A stretch of DNA of 64,000 nucleotides from Physcomitrium patens. Its lineage: Eukaryota > Streptophyta > Bryopsida > Funariales > Funariaceae. Both the position numbers and the translations under genes were made by a program. Below the pieces are notes generated by a model that did not search any database, had not been told where the DNA came from, and saw only the letters and a program-made list of their open reading frames with translations. The DNA lies in NCBI RefSeq assembly GCF_000002425.4, contig NC_037255.1, forward strand, positions 13,297,626 through 13,361,625, read 5' to 3'. Below are positions 22,389-34,559 of the stretch, piece by piece (position 1 is the stretch's first letter; each line of letters begins with the position of its first letter).

Positions 22389-25300
22389 GCGGTCATCTTA
22401 TGTTGAAGAAATTTATGATGTGACGAATTGTATTTGCTACATACTCTGATCTTTGTTCTCTTCGAAGATGATTGATAGGACCTCTCAAGCAGCGGTAGTG
22501 TCCCATACCAGGGCGGGAAGACCACCCAGTTATTTGATCATTGTTGAGGCCTTCGTAACTTCTTTCAAATAGAATATTCGGAACACCATCAAGAATTGTT
22601 CCTACCTCTAGCACAATCACCAAACATCGGGAGTCCCTTCCCAAATCGTGATACCAAACGCGTTGTATCTCACCATCTATTCGAGGAAGAACATGTCGTT
22701 CTTGAAGATCTTCATCTCGATTACGTTGTCTTGAAGGTTGTGACAATCATAATGTCTTGTCCGGCAGGTCAAGAAATGAAGGCTCTCGAGTTGAATCCAC
22801 TGGTTGTTGGTTCTCCATCTCCTGAGCACCACTACTACAACGAAGCTACGAACAAGAATTAAAAGTAGAATGTTATCTTGCCTAGATGTTGTTTCTTTTA
22901 TAAAGAAGGTTTTCATCTTGATTTTGATGGATGTCATCGATGAAAAGCCTGCACCACCTTTGCTGCATTTGCAAGATTCTTTATTGGCTCCCATGTGCGT
23001 TCATTAATACCATATCCACGCCAATGGACAAGATATTCTAATTTATTTCGGTGTCGCCTTGAATCTAAGACTTCTTCTACTTCACACTCTTCATTATTGT
23101 CCACTTCTATAGGAAGAGGTGAAGTTTGTCGTCTTCTTGGTATGTCCACTGTCTTGTATGGTTCAAGAAGAGACACGTAGAATACTAGATGGATTTTCAT
23201 TGACTCCTGTAGATATAAACGATATGTAACTAGATTGATTTGTGCAGAAATAGAAAATGGTCCCAGCCTTCAATAGTCCAACTTTTCACAAGAACGAGTG
23301 GTCTTGATATTGCGACAAAGTAGCCATTCCTTATCACCCAAGACGAATGATGGTTGTTCCTTTTGATAGACATCCGCATTGACCTTTTGTTGTTCTTGAG
23401 CCTCTTTTAACTGTGCCTTCATCGTTGCATGTAGCTCTCATAAATGAATTGCCAAATCTTTCGCAGTTGGATTATCAACTTTTGAAAAGTCAAAAGTATC
23501 AAGTCATGGATGATAACCATAATTAGCAAAGAAAGGTGTTTGTTTTGTAGAAGAGTGTACCGTGTTATTGTAAGCAAACTCTGCCAATGGCAAAAGAGTT
23601 GTCTAATCATCTTGTTGGTAATAAATGGTACATCTTAAATATTGCTCCAAAACTTGATTAACACGCTCCGTTTGTCCATCAATTTGAGGATGGAATGCCG
23701 AAGATAGTTTTATATCCACTTTAAGAATCTTGAAAAGAGTCCGCCAAAATCTTGATACAAATTGACTTTCCCTATCTGATATAATATCCTTCGATAATCC
23801 ATGATAGCGATAGATATTGTCAAAAAAGAGCTTAGCTATTTCTTCACCTGTGATAGATTTTGTACATGATACAAAATGTGCCATAATGGTAAAACGATCT
23901 ACTATCACGAATATAGAGTCATAAGAACCTGAGATTGGAAGATCCGTGATGAAGTCCATAGAAACAGAAGACCATGGTTGTTTTGGAATGGGTAATGGCT
24001 GAAGAAGTCCAAAAGGTCGATAACGAGGAGTTTTCGATCTTGAGCAAACATCATATGATTGTACAAAATCTTTAACTGCCTTCCACATTTGAGGCCACCA
24101 AAAATCCCTAGATATCAGCTCCAAAGTCTTATTATATCCAAAATATCCTGCTGCTGGGAAATCGTGACGAGCTTGAAGAACACGTAAACGTGCTTCTCCT
24201 TTTGGAACATATAGGTGTCCTTCGAAATAGAGTAGGTTGTTCTTGAATTCAAATTTAGATGGATCATGAGATTTAGAAGAATTGTTCTTGATATCATGAA
24301 CAAGAGGGTCTGAAGACATACTTAACTGGACTTGCTTAAGAAAAGTTAAATCAACAGTCAATGTTGATTTTATTGCTCGAAGATGAAATTGTTCCAGCTT
24401 CAAGAGAACCGTTCTTTGTTGCTCAATAGCTGCATCTCCTTCTTTTGGTGCAAGATAAGAAAGTCTAGACAAGGCATCAGATAAACCTTGTTATTTTCCT
24501 GGCCGATAAGTGATGATGAACTCGAATCTTGATAAAGACATGCTCCAACGAGCTTGGCGACGTTTTAATACGCGTGTTGACATAAAATATTCGAGGTTCT
24601 TGTGATCCGTATACACGGTGACTGGACTAAAAGCGCCTTCTAGATAATGACGCTATTCTTGAAAAGAATCAACTATTGCAAGAAGTTCTTTATCGTAGAT
24701 CTCATAATTGATTTCTGCTGCTGAGAATATTCTTGAATGAAAGGCTACTGGATGAAGTTTGTCATCTGTTCCCATTTGTGATAAAATTGTACTTAGAACA
24801 AAGTCCGATGCATCTGTTCCCTTAAAGAATGCTTTGAAAAAATCAACATGATACAAGATTGGTGCAGAAACAAACGCTATCTTCAAAGATTCAAAAGCAA
24901 CTTCCGCTTCTTGATTCCATTGGAGTTTTTCTTTACAAGTCAAACGTGTAAGTAGAGCTGCAACTCGAGAGAAGTCTTTGATGAAGATCCGATAGTAGTT
25001 GGCAAATCCCAAAAAACATTGGACATCTCTGGCCGTTTTTGAGATCTTTCAGTCTATAATAGTTTGAACTTTTTTAGGATCTATCATAAGTCCATCATTT
25101 GAAATGATGTAACCTAAGAAATCGACTTGAGTAGTGTGGAATATATACTTTTCTATCTTGGCATAGAATCTTGAATCTCTTAATTTTTGTAACACACGAC
25201 GAACATGAAGTTCATGTTCTTCTGGATTCTTAGAATAAATCAAGATGTCGTCTAGATAACAAACTTCAAAATTATCCAAAAATTCTCAAAAAACATCATT

Positions 25301-25776
25301 CATCAGATGTTGAAAAGCTGCTGGTGCATTTGTAAGTCCAAAAGGTATGACATTGTATTCAAAATGTCCATACCTAGTTCGAAATGCAGTCTTCCATTCA
25401 TCTCCCTCTTTGATGCGTACTAGATTGTATGCTCCCCGAAGATCTATTTTTGTATAGATCTTAGCTTGATTCAGCTGATCAAGAAGTCCAGATATTAAAA
25501 GTAGTGGATACCTATTCTTATGGTAATCTTGTTGAGTCCTCGATAATCAACACACATCCGCAATGATCCATCTTTTTTCTTCACAAATAGAATTGGAGCT
25601 CTTGCCGGAGATTTAGAATGGCGTATGAAATTCTTGGCTAGACTTTCTTCAATATACTCCTTGAGTTCAGCCAACTTATTTTGTGATAAACTATAGATTG
25701 GTCCGAATGGCGGTTGTGCTCTTTCTTGAAGGTCAATTGAGCAATCATAGGAACGATGTTTCGAGAGTGTATCCGC
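22389..25776 (-). pseudogene. Element A pol region with a clear chromodomain
   Basis: On the minus strand the order is RT (25.77-25.05 kb), RNase H (25.01-24.65 kb, ending near YEIYDKELLAIVDSF), and integrase (24.47-23.60 kb, including MDFITDLPISGSYDSIFVIV and SSAFHPQIDGQTERVNQVLE). A chromodomain follows (23.2-22.93 kb, EYLVHWRGYGINERTWEP). Chromodomains at the integrase C-terminus define chromoviruses and are known to guide insertion to marked chromatin. About 540 bp of non-coding sequence lies between it and N1. Broken in several places. Confidence 0.88.
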
Positions 25777-27027
25777 TGTCGTACTATAATTACTTACAGT
25801 ATGTAAAAATTAGTGAAAACATGTAATATGTTTATAAGTCTTAATGTGAGTTAGAATAGTTAGTATGTTAATTTAAAATGAATTGAAATAAGAAAAATTA
25901 TTTGGAAGTTAATCTAGTTTGATCATAGAGTTTATATTATATAGGATTTAGATAGTTAGTATAAAGATTAAGGGAAGGGAGGAGTTAAAAGATGAAAATA
26001 TAACTAGAAGGAGGCTTATTGGGAAGGATGAAAGTAAGGCATGGTTGGATGAAGGCAAGGGATGAAGAACTTCATCCCTATTGGTCGAATACCATGCCCA
26101 ATGGGCTTTGAGGAGGCTGCCCGAGGCCATATTAGGAATTAGGGTTCCTTTTTTGAAGCCATTCGAGCTTTTGAGGCTAGGGTCAGAAGTTTTAGGGTTT
26201 TGGGTATAATTTGGGTGAAGATTTTGTATGATTTCGAGTTTTTATGGAAAAGATATGAATGTTCAAAGATAAGGTGTCAATTTCGTACCTACTGTCACTT
26301 CTTTTGGGCATCACATACGAATACGGAGAGCAACGGAAGATCGGCGACTGGATTTCGAGGGAACATTTTCTCGGCTACACATTCTACTTACTGTATAGTG
26401 AATTCTAAGATTGGGTGAAGGAGTTATGAGGCATTGAAGACAGCACTTGTAATTTGAAGGCAGTAAGTATATCGTTTTGTTGCTAGTTATGGGTGAAGCC
26501 ATATCTTGAGTTTCTGGACGAATTTTTGGCTCAAAATTTCCACAAGTGTATGTAATTGGATTAAGAAGCTTTAGATCAAAGTTTCATAGTATTTGAATAA
26601 TTGCTTTGTGAGATATGAAGGAAGTTGTACACGGGTGTAAAAAAGCTAGGGTTTGAAGCTACAGTTAGGGTTTTCAAGATATCACAAGATCCAAGACGAA
26701 TTTACGGTTGAATTTTGGTGTGGTAGTTTCTAAAGATATAGCAGTACTCCATGTAAAATTTGGAGTTGTTTAGACGGTTAGATCGTAAGTTATGAGCTGT
26801 TGAACTTCGGGAAAAATTCCTCATAAGGATATATAAGTTTTTTATAACACCTTATCAAGTATTTTGGTGTTCTTTGGATTTTAAGGCTTGTATATTGATG
26901 TAATTGCTCCAAAGGAGAGGAGTTTATATATATAAAATTGTTACCCTTATATTCCAAACTTGATTGAGTATTTAGTGACAGCCAGAAGCCTAGCGCTTTC
27001 TTGAGGCAAACTCTCTCTACCCCGACA
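25777..27027 (+). mobile_element. S2: solo LTR (1251 bp) inserted in element A pol/protease junction
   Basis: It starts TGTCGTACTATAATTAC and ends CTACCCCGACA. It is flanked by CCGC on the left (25773-25776) and CCGCT on the right (27028-27032), a 4-5 bp target duplication. It aligns with S1 along its whole length at roughly 80% identity by eye. The uninterrupted family sequence across the junction can be seen in element B. Strand assignment is arbitrary. Confidence 0.8.
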
Positions 27028-28650
27028 CCGCTTTCTTTTTTTCAAATACATCTTGAAATTCTTGATATTGGCTTGGAATATCACTTGAAGTCTTTTTACT
27101 AGTAGAAACGAGTGTGGCATAAATAATATATGGTGATTCTTTCATAGCAGCATGCAAGAAAGCTTTTGCACCTATAAATACGGGTTTAATTGAACTGGAC
27201 TTATGACTCTCTACTTGATTAACTACACTATTAGTTATACTTTTAGAGAAAGTGAGAGTTTGGAAAATCCAGTCTATTTGAAGGTTGTATTTTTCTAACC
27301 ACGATAAACCTAAAATGACTAGATTAGAGGGAGATCTAATGATATTAAATACTAAAAAACTATTATGACCATTGATTATTACTTCTATAGGAAGGGTTTC
27401 GTGAGTAATATCTCCAAAAGACAATGGACGACCATCTATGACTTCTACATGAACAGGTTTAGTTTTCTTTACTAAAGATATGATATATCTTTTAGTAAAT
27501 TCTTCATCTAAAAAATACGCTGAGGCTCCTGAATCTAACAAGGCAGAGACTTTGTAATGTTTAGGTCCTAAAATAAAATTTAATGTAAAACAAGGAGAAG
27601 GCTCTGAGGAGAGAATAGGACCTTTACTAGAAGTTGTGCAAGGTTCCAGCCGCACGGTCCCTATTGTACCTGGACAAACTCGTTTTCTGACATATTATCT
27701 TCTTTCACAGCCATATTCCTCATCTTGTGATTGTGTCGTTTCTTTGGACAATGTTGAGTAGTGTGCTTTGGTTCTCCACAATATAAACATAATCCTTCTT
27801 GACGACGACGAGTCTTTTCTTGCTCAGTAAGAGGTTTGAAACGTACTGCATCAATTTGCATATCCTCTACTTCCGAATGTATGTGTTGAAGAGGTGTTGG
27901 TGTTGCCATTGAATTATAGTAACGTTGAGGTCCACTTGTATGGTTCTCAGATCGAAATTCAAAAAGGTGATTGTCGCACTTCACAGCAAAGTCAATTGCT
28001 TGACTCAATGTTTGAGGATCATGTAAGTTGAGCATTAATTTTTTTACCTCGTATTGTAATCCGTAGAGAAATTGGCTAATAAGTGCAGCATCATTCCACT
28101 TGATATCAGTTGCAAGTTGTCAAAATTGTGAAGCATACAACGTTACTGATCGATTGCCTTGTCGTAAAATATGGATCTTATTGGTTGCAACACGAATTGT
28201 ATCATGTTCTCCATACATGGATCGAAACTCTGCTAAAAAAGCCTCTAGATTATCCAATTTTGGATCTCGTCGTTCAAAAAAAGATGAAAACCACGATAAT
28301 GCTGAACCTGAAAGAAGCGTACTAATGAATCTAACTTGTGATCCTAGAGTTGGATAGCTTTGGGGTTGAAGTTCAATCAATAGTTGCACTTGATTGATAA
28401 ATCCTCAAAACTTGGATCTGGTGCCATCAAACTTCTCGGGAAGGACAATTCTTGGTTCTCTAACATTTGAAAGGCGTTCCACCATATGAGAAAGGACATG
28501 ATTTGGTGCAGATATTGAAGCAGTTCCAACCATTTCTATATCTTCACTTCCTGCCAATCTTGTTGCTCCTTGTGGTGGTAAATTGAGTTGATGCATTGCA
28601 AGCATTAACTCCCTCAATTGTTCTTGCATTTGTGCCATTGCACTCTTCAT
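27028..28650 (-). pseudogene. Element A gag, zinc knuckle and protease region
   Basis: The minus strand holds a gag-like frame (28650-28405, MAQMQEQLRELMLAMHQL), further gag (28389-28120, ALSWFSSFFERRDPKLD), and a CCHC zinc knuckle (27.7-28.0 kb, CLYCGEPKHTTQHC). A retropepsin follows (27.65-27.02 kb, VSALLDSGASAYFLDEEF, then LVILGLSWLEKYNLQIDW). Order and content are typical of plant chromoviruses. The region is broken. Confidence 0.85.
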
Positions 28651-28839
28651 TTCAAGAAGTTCTGCGATGATAACACTTAGAAGAGGGAAGATGTCTAATA
28701 TTGCTCAAGACAAATAGAAGAGAGGACTTGCGGACAAAGAAAATACTAAGGACAATATCAGTTTAGAAGAGGGTAATCTGCAACTTCTAATACGCTTATA
28801 TCTTATCAAGAAAAAGGGGTAATCCACTCTTAATCAAGA

Positions 28840-28880
28840 TTAGACAAAGCTCTGATATTGTAGGTGTACTCTTGTCAATC
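28840..28880 (-). other. Probable primer-binding site region of element A
   Basis: On the minus strand, about 20 bases inside the 5' LTR, the sequence AATATCAGAGCT resembles the TATCAGAGC part of the initiator-methionine tRNA primer site used by many plant LTR elements. The same region is recognisable next to the C LTR (about 32628-32640). Confidence 0.5.
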
Positions 28881-29441
28881 TATCAAGGACAAGAACTCGA
28901 TGAAAAAGCAATTCAGACAAGTGAACCCTCACTCAAAGAAAGGTAACAAAATTTAAATAAATAAGTATGTATATTGAAAGAGAAACTGGAATGGCTATTG
29001 CCAAAAGACAAGAAAAGTAGAGACCCTTGAAACTAGACTGGAAGCAAGAAAGGAGTTGACAAGAGTGAAGAAGCCTTCACTCTTGTCTCTATATATACTA
29101 TCTAACTAGGGGCTACATGGCTTCGTTCTATAGGACCTCCAATATGTGTTGACTTTGTAGGACACATGCCTTGACTTATAAGGCAAGTTTTTCTACGTGT
29201 GGGCCACATAGTTAGCTTGATCTTCAAGCTAACAACATGTGTGGCACATGGCCAACTTGTTGACTACGTTTCTAATCCAAAAAGTCAATTAAAGACACCT
29301 ATGAAGTCAAAGCAGCGTCTAGAAAGTTTTTAGGAAGCTTCCATATTAAATATTATAGAATTAACTTATTTTTATCTACTTTTATTTACTTCTACCTATT
29401 TCTATATGTAATTTTGAGCTTACATGATTATAGCCATGATA
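28881..29441 (-). repeat. 5' LTR of element A
   Basis: This 561-bp copy matches 13149-13709. It is followed by GGACA (29442-29446), the right target-site copy, after which element B sequence resumes. Confidence 0.9.
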
Positions 29442-31385
29442 GGACAATGCTCTGGAAGAATATCTGTATTTTTTTTTTTTCAAAAATATCCTAGAAATCT
29501 TGATACTAGCTAGGAATACCACTTGATATCTTTTCACCATCAATAATCAATATGGTATATATAGCAAAAGATGGCTCTTCTTTTGTGCCATGCATGAAAG
29601 CTTTTGTATCTACTAATAAAGATTTGGATATACTAGACTTATGGATTTCTACTTGCCTAGTACAACCTTGAGCTAAATTATGGGAGAAATCAAGATTGTG
29701 AGAAATCCAATCTATTTGAGGGTTATATCTTTCTAAGTACAATAATCCTAAAATGACTGAGTTAGAAGGAGACTTAATCACATTAAATATTACTAAATTA
29801 TTGTGAGTACTAATTGCTACTTCTATAGGAATAGTTTCATGTGTAACATTTGTAGAAGTTAATGAACATCTATTAATTACTTCTATATGCACATGTTTGA
29901 TTTTCTTAAATAAAGATATATCTTATTTTTTGACAAAGTCTTCATCTCTAAAACAAGTTGAGGCTCTTGAATCCAACAAGGCTAAGACTTTGTGATTTTT
30001 TGGTCCTAAACAAACTTCTATTATAAAATAAGATGAGATAACAGAAGAGAGAATATGACCTTTGCTAGATATTGCACATGATTCTAACCGCAAAGTCTTT
30101 ATTGTAGTTGGAGCAACTTGTTTTCTAACATATTGTCTTCTTCGGCAATCATGCTTCTCATTTTATAATTGCATTGTTTCTTTGGACAATCTTTAGTAGT
30201 ATGTTTAGCTCCTCGATAATGTAAGCATATGCCTTTTTAATGTTTTCGATTCTTTTTTTGCTCTTTAAGAGATCTAAAACGTATCATATTAATTTGCATT
30301 GATTTTGGCTTTGATAAATAAGTTTTTGAAAACTTAAGAGCTCCCATCATTATTTGATTTGTTCTTCTCTAGCCATATCTTTCTTCTTGATGTCTTTCAA
30401 ATAATCAATTGTCACATGCAATGGCTTAGATAATAAATTGTTCTAAAGATTTTGTCTTTAACATTGTCAGTTATAAGTCTTTGGCATTATCCTTCAACAC
30501 ATATCAAAATTGATTAATAAGTGTTTTGTCATTCGAGTTCACGTTGCAAGCAAGGTTTTGGAATCCAACAACATATGTCATGGCTGACCATGATCCTTGC
30601 CATAAAGATAAGAGCTTGGTCTTTGCTATTCTTTTTCAATCACTTTTTCTAAATATGGCCATAAACACTTCTATGAATGAATTCAAATCATAAAGTAGTC
30701 ACAATTCTTTTTCTATTAAAGGTGCAAATCAAAAAAGAAAACTTCTTGATAGAAGTGCACCTATAAATCCGACTTGAGTAAATCCATCAAGGTATTGGAA
30801 TAAATGTAACTTTACATATAGCTTGATTTGTTACAAAAATCCTCAAAATTTTGATCTTGTTCCATCAAACTTCTCAAGCATATTAATCCTTGTCCTTGTC
30901 ATACTTATAGAAGCAAAACTCCCTAAATTTGGTTGTGAGGTCGATGTACTTGCTTCCGTCAATTGCACAACTTCTTGCCCCAGACTCTGAACTTTTTTCA
31001 TAGGCACATGTATAATACTTCCATGATTCATATTAAAAATATGTGAGATTTTTACTCTTAGAGTGTTGACAAGCTCATGAAGATTTGCAATAATTATAAA
31101 TCTATTTTCACTTCCACTAAGAGTAGCATTCATGATCTCTTCCTCTTTAGAAAACTCAAACAAATTCAAAAAATTAAATTAGAGGAGGATAATCTACAAC
31201 CTCTAATAAAATTTTCTACAAAGAGAGATAATCTACTCTCTTTAAGGAAAAGATTAGTCTTAGAAAATAAGATTTTTTGTTTAAAGATGGATAGTCTGTA
31301 AACTTTAAAAGACAATAATAGAAGTGAGATAATCTATTCACTTCTAAAACAAGACAGAAACAATATGTTAGCACTCTTGTCAAAT
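29442..31385 (-). pseudogene. Element B gag and protease half
   Basis: Protease-like sequence at 29506-29892 (SNSVILGLLYLERYNPQIDW) and gag at about 30.2-31.17 kb align with the same parts of element A. The sequence picks up exactly where the left half of B stops at 13148. It is a strongly decayed fossil. Confidence 0.8.
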
Positions 31386-31935
31386 TATCAAGGATATGAA
31401 ACTTGAAGAAAGAAAATCCTTAACTCACTTTTTCATCAATGAAAGGAATTAAAAAGTCATTCTAAAATGATATAAGATTGAACTAGAATGACTATTGCAA
31501 AAACAAGAAGACTAAAAAACTCTTGAAATAAGATTAAAGACTAGATAGGTGTTGAGAAGAGTGAAGAAGGCTTCATTGTTGCCTCCATATATATTCTCTA
31601 AGTAGGAGCTATGTGACAATATTCTATAGGACCCTCAATATGTGTTGGCTTTGTTAGCTACATGTCTTAACTTGGAAGGCAAGTTATCTATATATGTACC
31701 ACATAGTTAGCTTGTTTCACAAGCTACTACATGAAGTTAACTTATTCTACAAGCTATTAACACATGGTTAACTTGTTGGCTAAGTTTCTATCTTACAAAT
31801 ACATCTAAAATCAAAACTACATCTATAAAGCTTCTCAGAAGCTTCTCTAAAAGACTTTATCAAATTAATCTATATTTATCTACTTCTACATATTCATATA
31901 AGTAACTATTGGGATAAATGTACATGTCCATGATA
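31386..31935 (-). repeat. 5' LTR of element B
   Basis: A roughly 550-bp repeat starting TATCAAGGATATG and ending GTCCATGATA aligns with the other LTRs of the family. AAAAG follows as the right target-site copy. Confidence 0.8.
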
Positions 31936-32065
31936 AAAAGTGCATTTATAACTTTAATAAAGTCTAGAAGAAAATATCACCAACTTATTTCTAATTGAAA
32001 GTCAGTGTATTTTTTTATAATTAACTAAGACATATTTTAAATATTCCAAATACAAAGCAATGAAA
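31936..32065. other. 130-bp spacer between divergent LTRs of B and C
   Basis: This is AT-rich sequence with no feature of its own. It separates two LTRs of one family in opposite orientation. Confidence 0.6.
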
Positions 32066-33660
32066 TGTTATAGACATATGTTTATTGTAATTTTTATTTA
32101 GATAATATGAATAGATAGAAATAAATAAAAATAGATTAATTTCATAATATCTTCTAAAGAAGTTTCCTAGAAGATGTATAGATGCTACTTCAACTTTACA
32201 TATATTTGTAGTTGATTGGTAGGTTAAAAAATTGGTTAATAAGTTAACAATGTGCTACATATATTGATAGCTTAGAAAACAAGCTAACTATGTAGCATAG
32301 ATATAGAAAACTTGCCTTGTAAGTTAAGATATGTATTGTACAAAGTCAAGAGATTTTGGAGGTCCTATAGAATATTGCCACATAACTCCTAGGTAGATAA
32401 TATATAGAAAGGCAAGAATAAAGCCTTCTTCACTCTTGTAAACTCTTTTCTTGTTTCTAGTCTAGTTTCAAGAAGTCTCTAGTTTTTTTTATCTTTTGAC
32501 AATATCCATTTTAGTTTTTTTTAATATATATTTTTTATTTTTTTATTTTTTTATTTTTTTAAAAAACACTCACTTATTTATTTGTTTTTATCGAATTCTT
32601 ATTCTTGACAGATTGACAAGAATATACTTATAATATCAAAGCTTCAACTCTTCTTGCTTAAGAATAGATTTTTTTTTTTTTTTTTTTTTTTTTAATAAAA
32701 CATAAGTATATTAGAAGTTACTGATCATCTTTTTATAAATTGATATTATTTTTTTTATTCTCAAGTTATTTCTTTTATTTTTCTTGAACAATATTAAAAA
32801 TCTCTTTTCTTCTAAGTATTATTATAGTAGAGCTTCTCAAAATAAAGAGTGCAATGGCACAAATGGAAGAATAATTGAGGGAGTTAGTGCTTGCAATGCA
32901 TTAACTCAATTTACCACCATAAGAAAGGACAAGAATAACAAAAAATATAAATATAAAGATGATTGGAGCTGCTTCAGCATTTACATCAAAGCATATTCTT
33001 TCTTCTATGATAGAATACCATTCAAACACTAAAAAACTAACAATTACCTTATTTCAGAAGTTTGATGGTATAAGATCAAAGTTTTAAGGATTCATCAATC
33101 AAATACAACTGACAATTGGACTTCAATTCAAAAGCTATCCAATTCCAGGATCATAAGTCAAGTTTATTGAAACATTATTTTTAATTCTGAGTTATCATCG
33201 TTTTCATCTTTTTTTGAATGACGTGACTCAATATTAGATAATTTGAAAGCTTTCTTAGCTGAGTTTCAATATATATATAGAAAACATAATGTAGTTTGTA
33301 TTGCAATAAATAAGATCTGTATTTTGCAACAAAAAAACTAGTCTGTAATATTATATGCTTCACAATTTAAATAACTTGCAATCGATAACAAGTAGAATGA
33401 TGTTGCATTCATTAGCCAATTTCTTTATTGATTACAATATGAAATAGAGAAATTGATGCTCAGTTTACTTGATCCTCAAACATTGAATTAATCAATTGAT
33501 TTTATTATAAAGTATGATAATAAACTTTTTGATTTTTGGTTTGAAAATCTCATAAATAGGCCTCAATATTATTACAATTCAATGGCAACATCAACGTCAT
33601 TTTAATACATACCTCAAAAATCCTATTGGAATTCTAAAGACAAATTGAGTGATTAAGAAT
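32066..33660 (+). mobile_element. Element C: truncated 5' end of a chromodomain-family gypsy element
   Basis: A plus-strand LTR (32066-32610, about 545 bp, TGTTATAGAC to ATTCTTGACA) is followed by the primer-site region and then gag-like sequence to roughly 33660. The gag part echoes element A (for example AAGAGTGCAATGGCAC at 32847-32862, the gag start). Everything downstream of gag is missing or unrecognisable. It is a very decayed, old fossil with many breaks. Confidence 0.75.
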
Positions 33661-34514
33661 CATAGAATAACTAAAATGAGAGTAATTAAGAGCCAAAAGT
33701 TTGTATATTTAGCTTTGGTAACAATGACAATAGTTGAGAAAAGTTTATCATGATATGCAACTTAAGTTTAGGACAATTTGTGGTGATATTAGCTAGAATC
33801 ATCGTGGCATAAGATGGATAGCAAGTTGTGGTGATAATTTAGGCATTCATAAATTCTTATACAAACAACTAATAATAATAATATAAATACATATTTTTGG
33901 TTACATTGCAAGGATGGCAGAGAGAGAAATACACATATAAAATTAATTTGAAAAAAATTGGACATCCTATAATGCATACATTTTTCAACAATTAAGTATA
34001 TAAAAATTATCAAATTAAATATTTTAAAAAAATACAGATCATCAATAATAGATGGGACAAAAAGAAAATTTAAAAGTTTCTTTTTAAGTAAGTTCAAAAT
34101 CCCTAATCTAATATGGTTTTATTTATTTGTTAGTTTTAACTTAATTGCTCATTTTAAAGAAATTGACATTGCTTAAGAGATGGTTCTACAACTTGAATTG
34201 CTTAAAAAAAGTCATAGATTAACATTATTAGAAGGTAAAATTATGATTATTTTAAAAAAATACAACATATAGTATTTTTTATCAAACTTTAATTATATAA
34301 AATTATAAAATTTAAAATAATAAAAGATAGCACCAAAAGAACGCAAAATATAGTTATAAAAAAATTGGTGGTTCAATTTGCAAATCTCAAGTTTCAACCA
34401 TATCAAATAGAACCTAATGTAGGGTTCATACACATCGCTTTAAAAATAAAAAGAAAATAAAAATCACATGCAAGGAATTGTATGAATATTTTGCAAAAGA
34501 AGGGAAAAATAAAT

Positions 34515-34549
<35 letters not shown>

Positions 34550-34559
34550 ACTCAAAATT
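33661..34559. other. AT-rich DNA ending in a poly-A run
   Basis: No gene is visible. A run of about 30 A lies at roughly 34520-34548, next to the start of a GC-rich island. Whether it is a retroposition tail or a plain homopolymer cannot be told. Confidence 0.5.

Larger units (their letters stand above)
13149..29441 (-). mobile_element. Element A: chromodomain Ty3/gypsy retrotransposon inserted in element B
   Basis: Both LTRs are 561 bp (13149-13709 as 3' LTR, 28881-29441 as 5' LTR) and differ at roughly 20 positions by eye, about 4%. The element is flanked by GGACG (13144-13148) and GGACA (29442-29446), a 5-bp target duplication with one change. Order on the minus strand is 5' LTR, primer-binding-like site, gag, protease, RT, RNase H, integrase, chromodomain, polypurine tract, 3' LTR. 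It is interrupted by N1 (13748-22388) and S2 (25777-27027). The coding region is broken in several places. The LTR divergence suggests an insertion of perhaps one to a few million years, depending on the rate assumed. Confidence 0.9.
8412..31935 (-). mobile_element. Element B: old, broken chromodomain Ty3/gypsy retrotransposon, host of the nest
   Basis: This is a minus-strand LTR element in two halves, 8412-13148 and 29442-31935, separated by element A. The LTR nearer 8.4 kb is its 3' LTR (interrupted by S1) and 31386-31935 is its 5' LTR. Flanking GAAAG (8407-8411) and AAAAG (31936-31940) look like a 5-bp target duplication with one later change. Gag and protease remnants lie at about 29.5-31.2 kb, reverse transcriptase at about 12.5-13.15 kb, integrase at about 10.9-11.7 kb, and the chromodomain region near 10.3-10.6 kb. 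It is a fossil with many breaks. Its two LTRs differ at very roughly one base in five by eye, so it is much older than element A. Confidence 0.85.
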
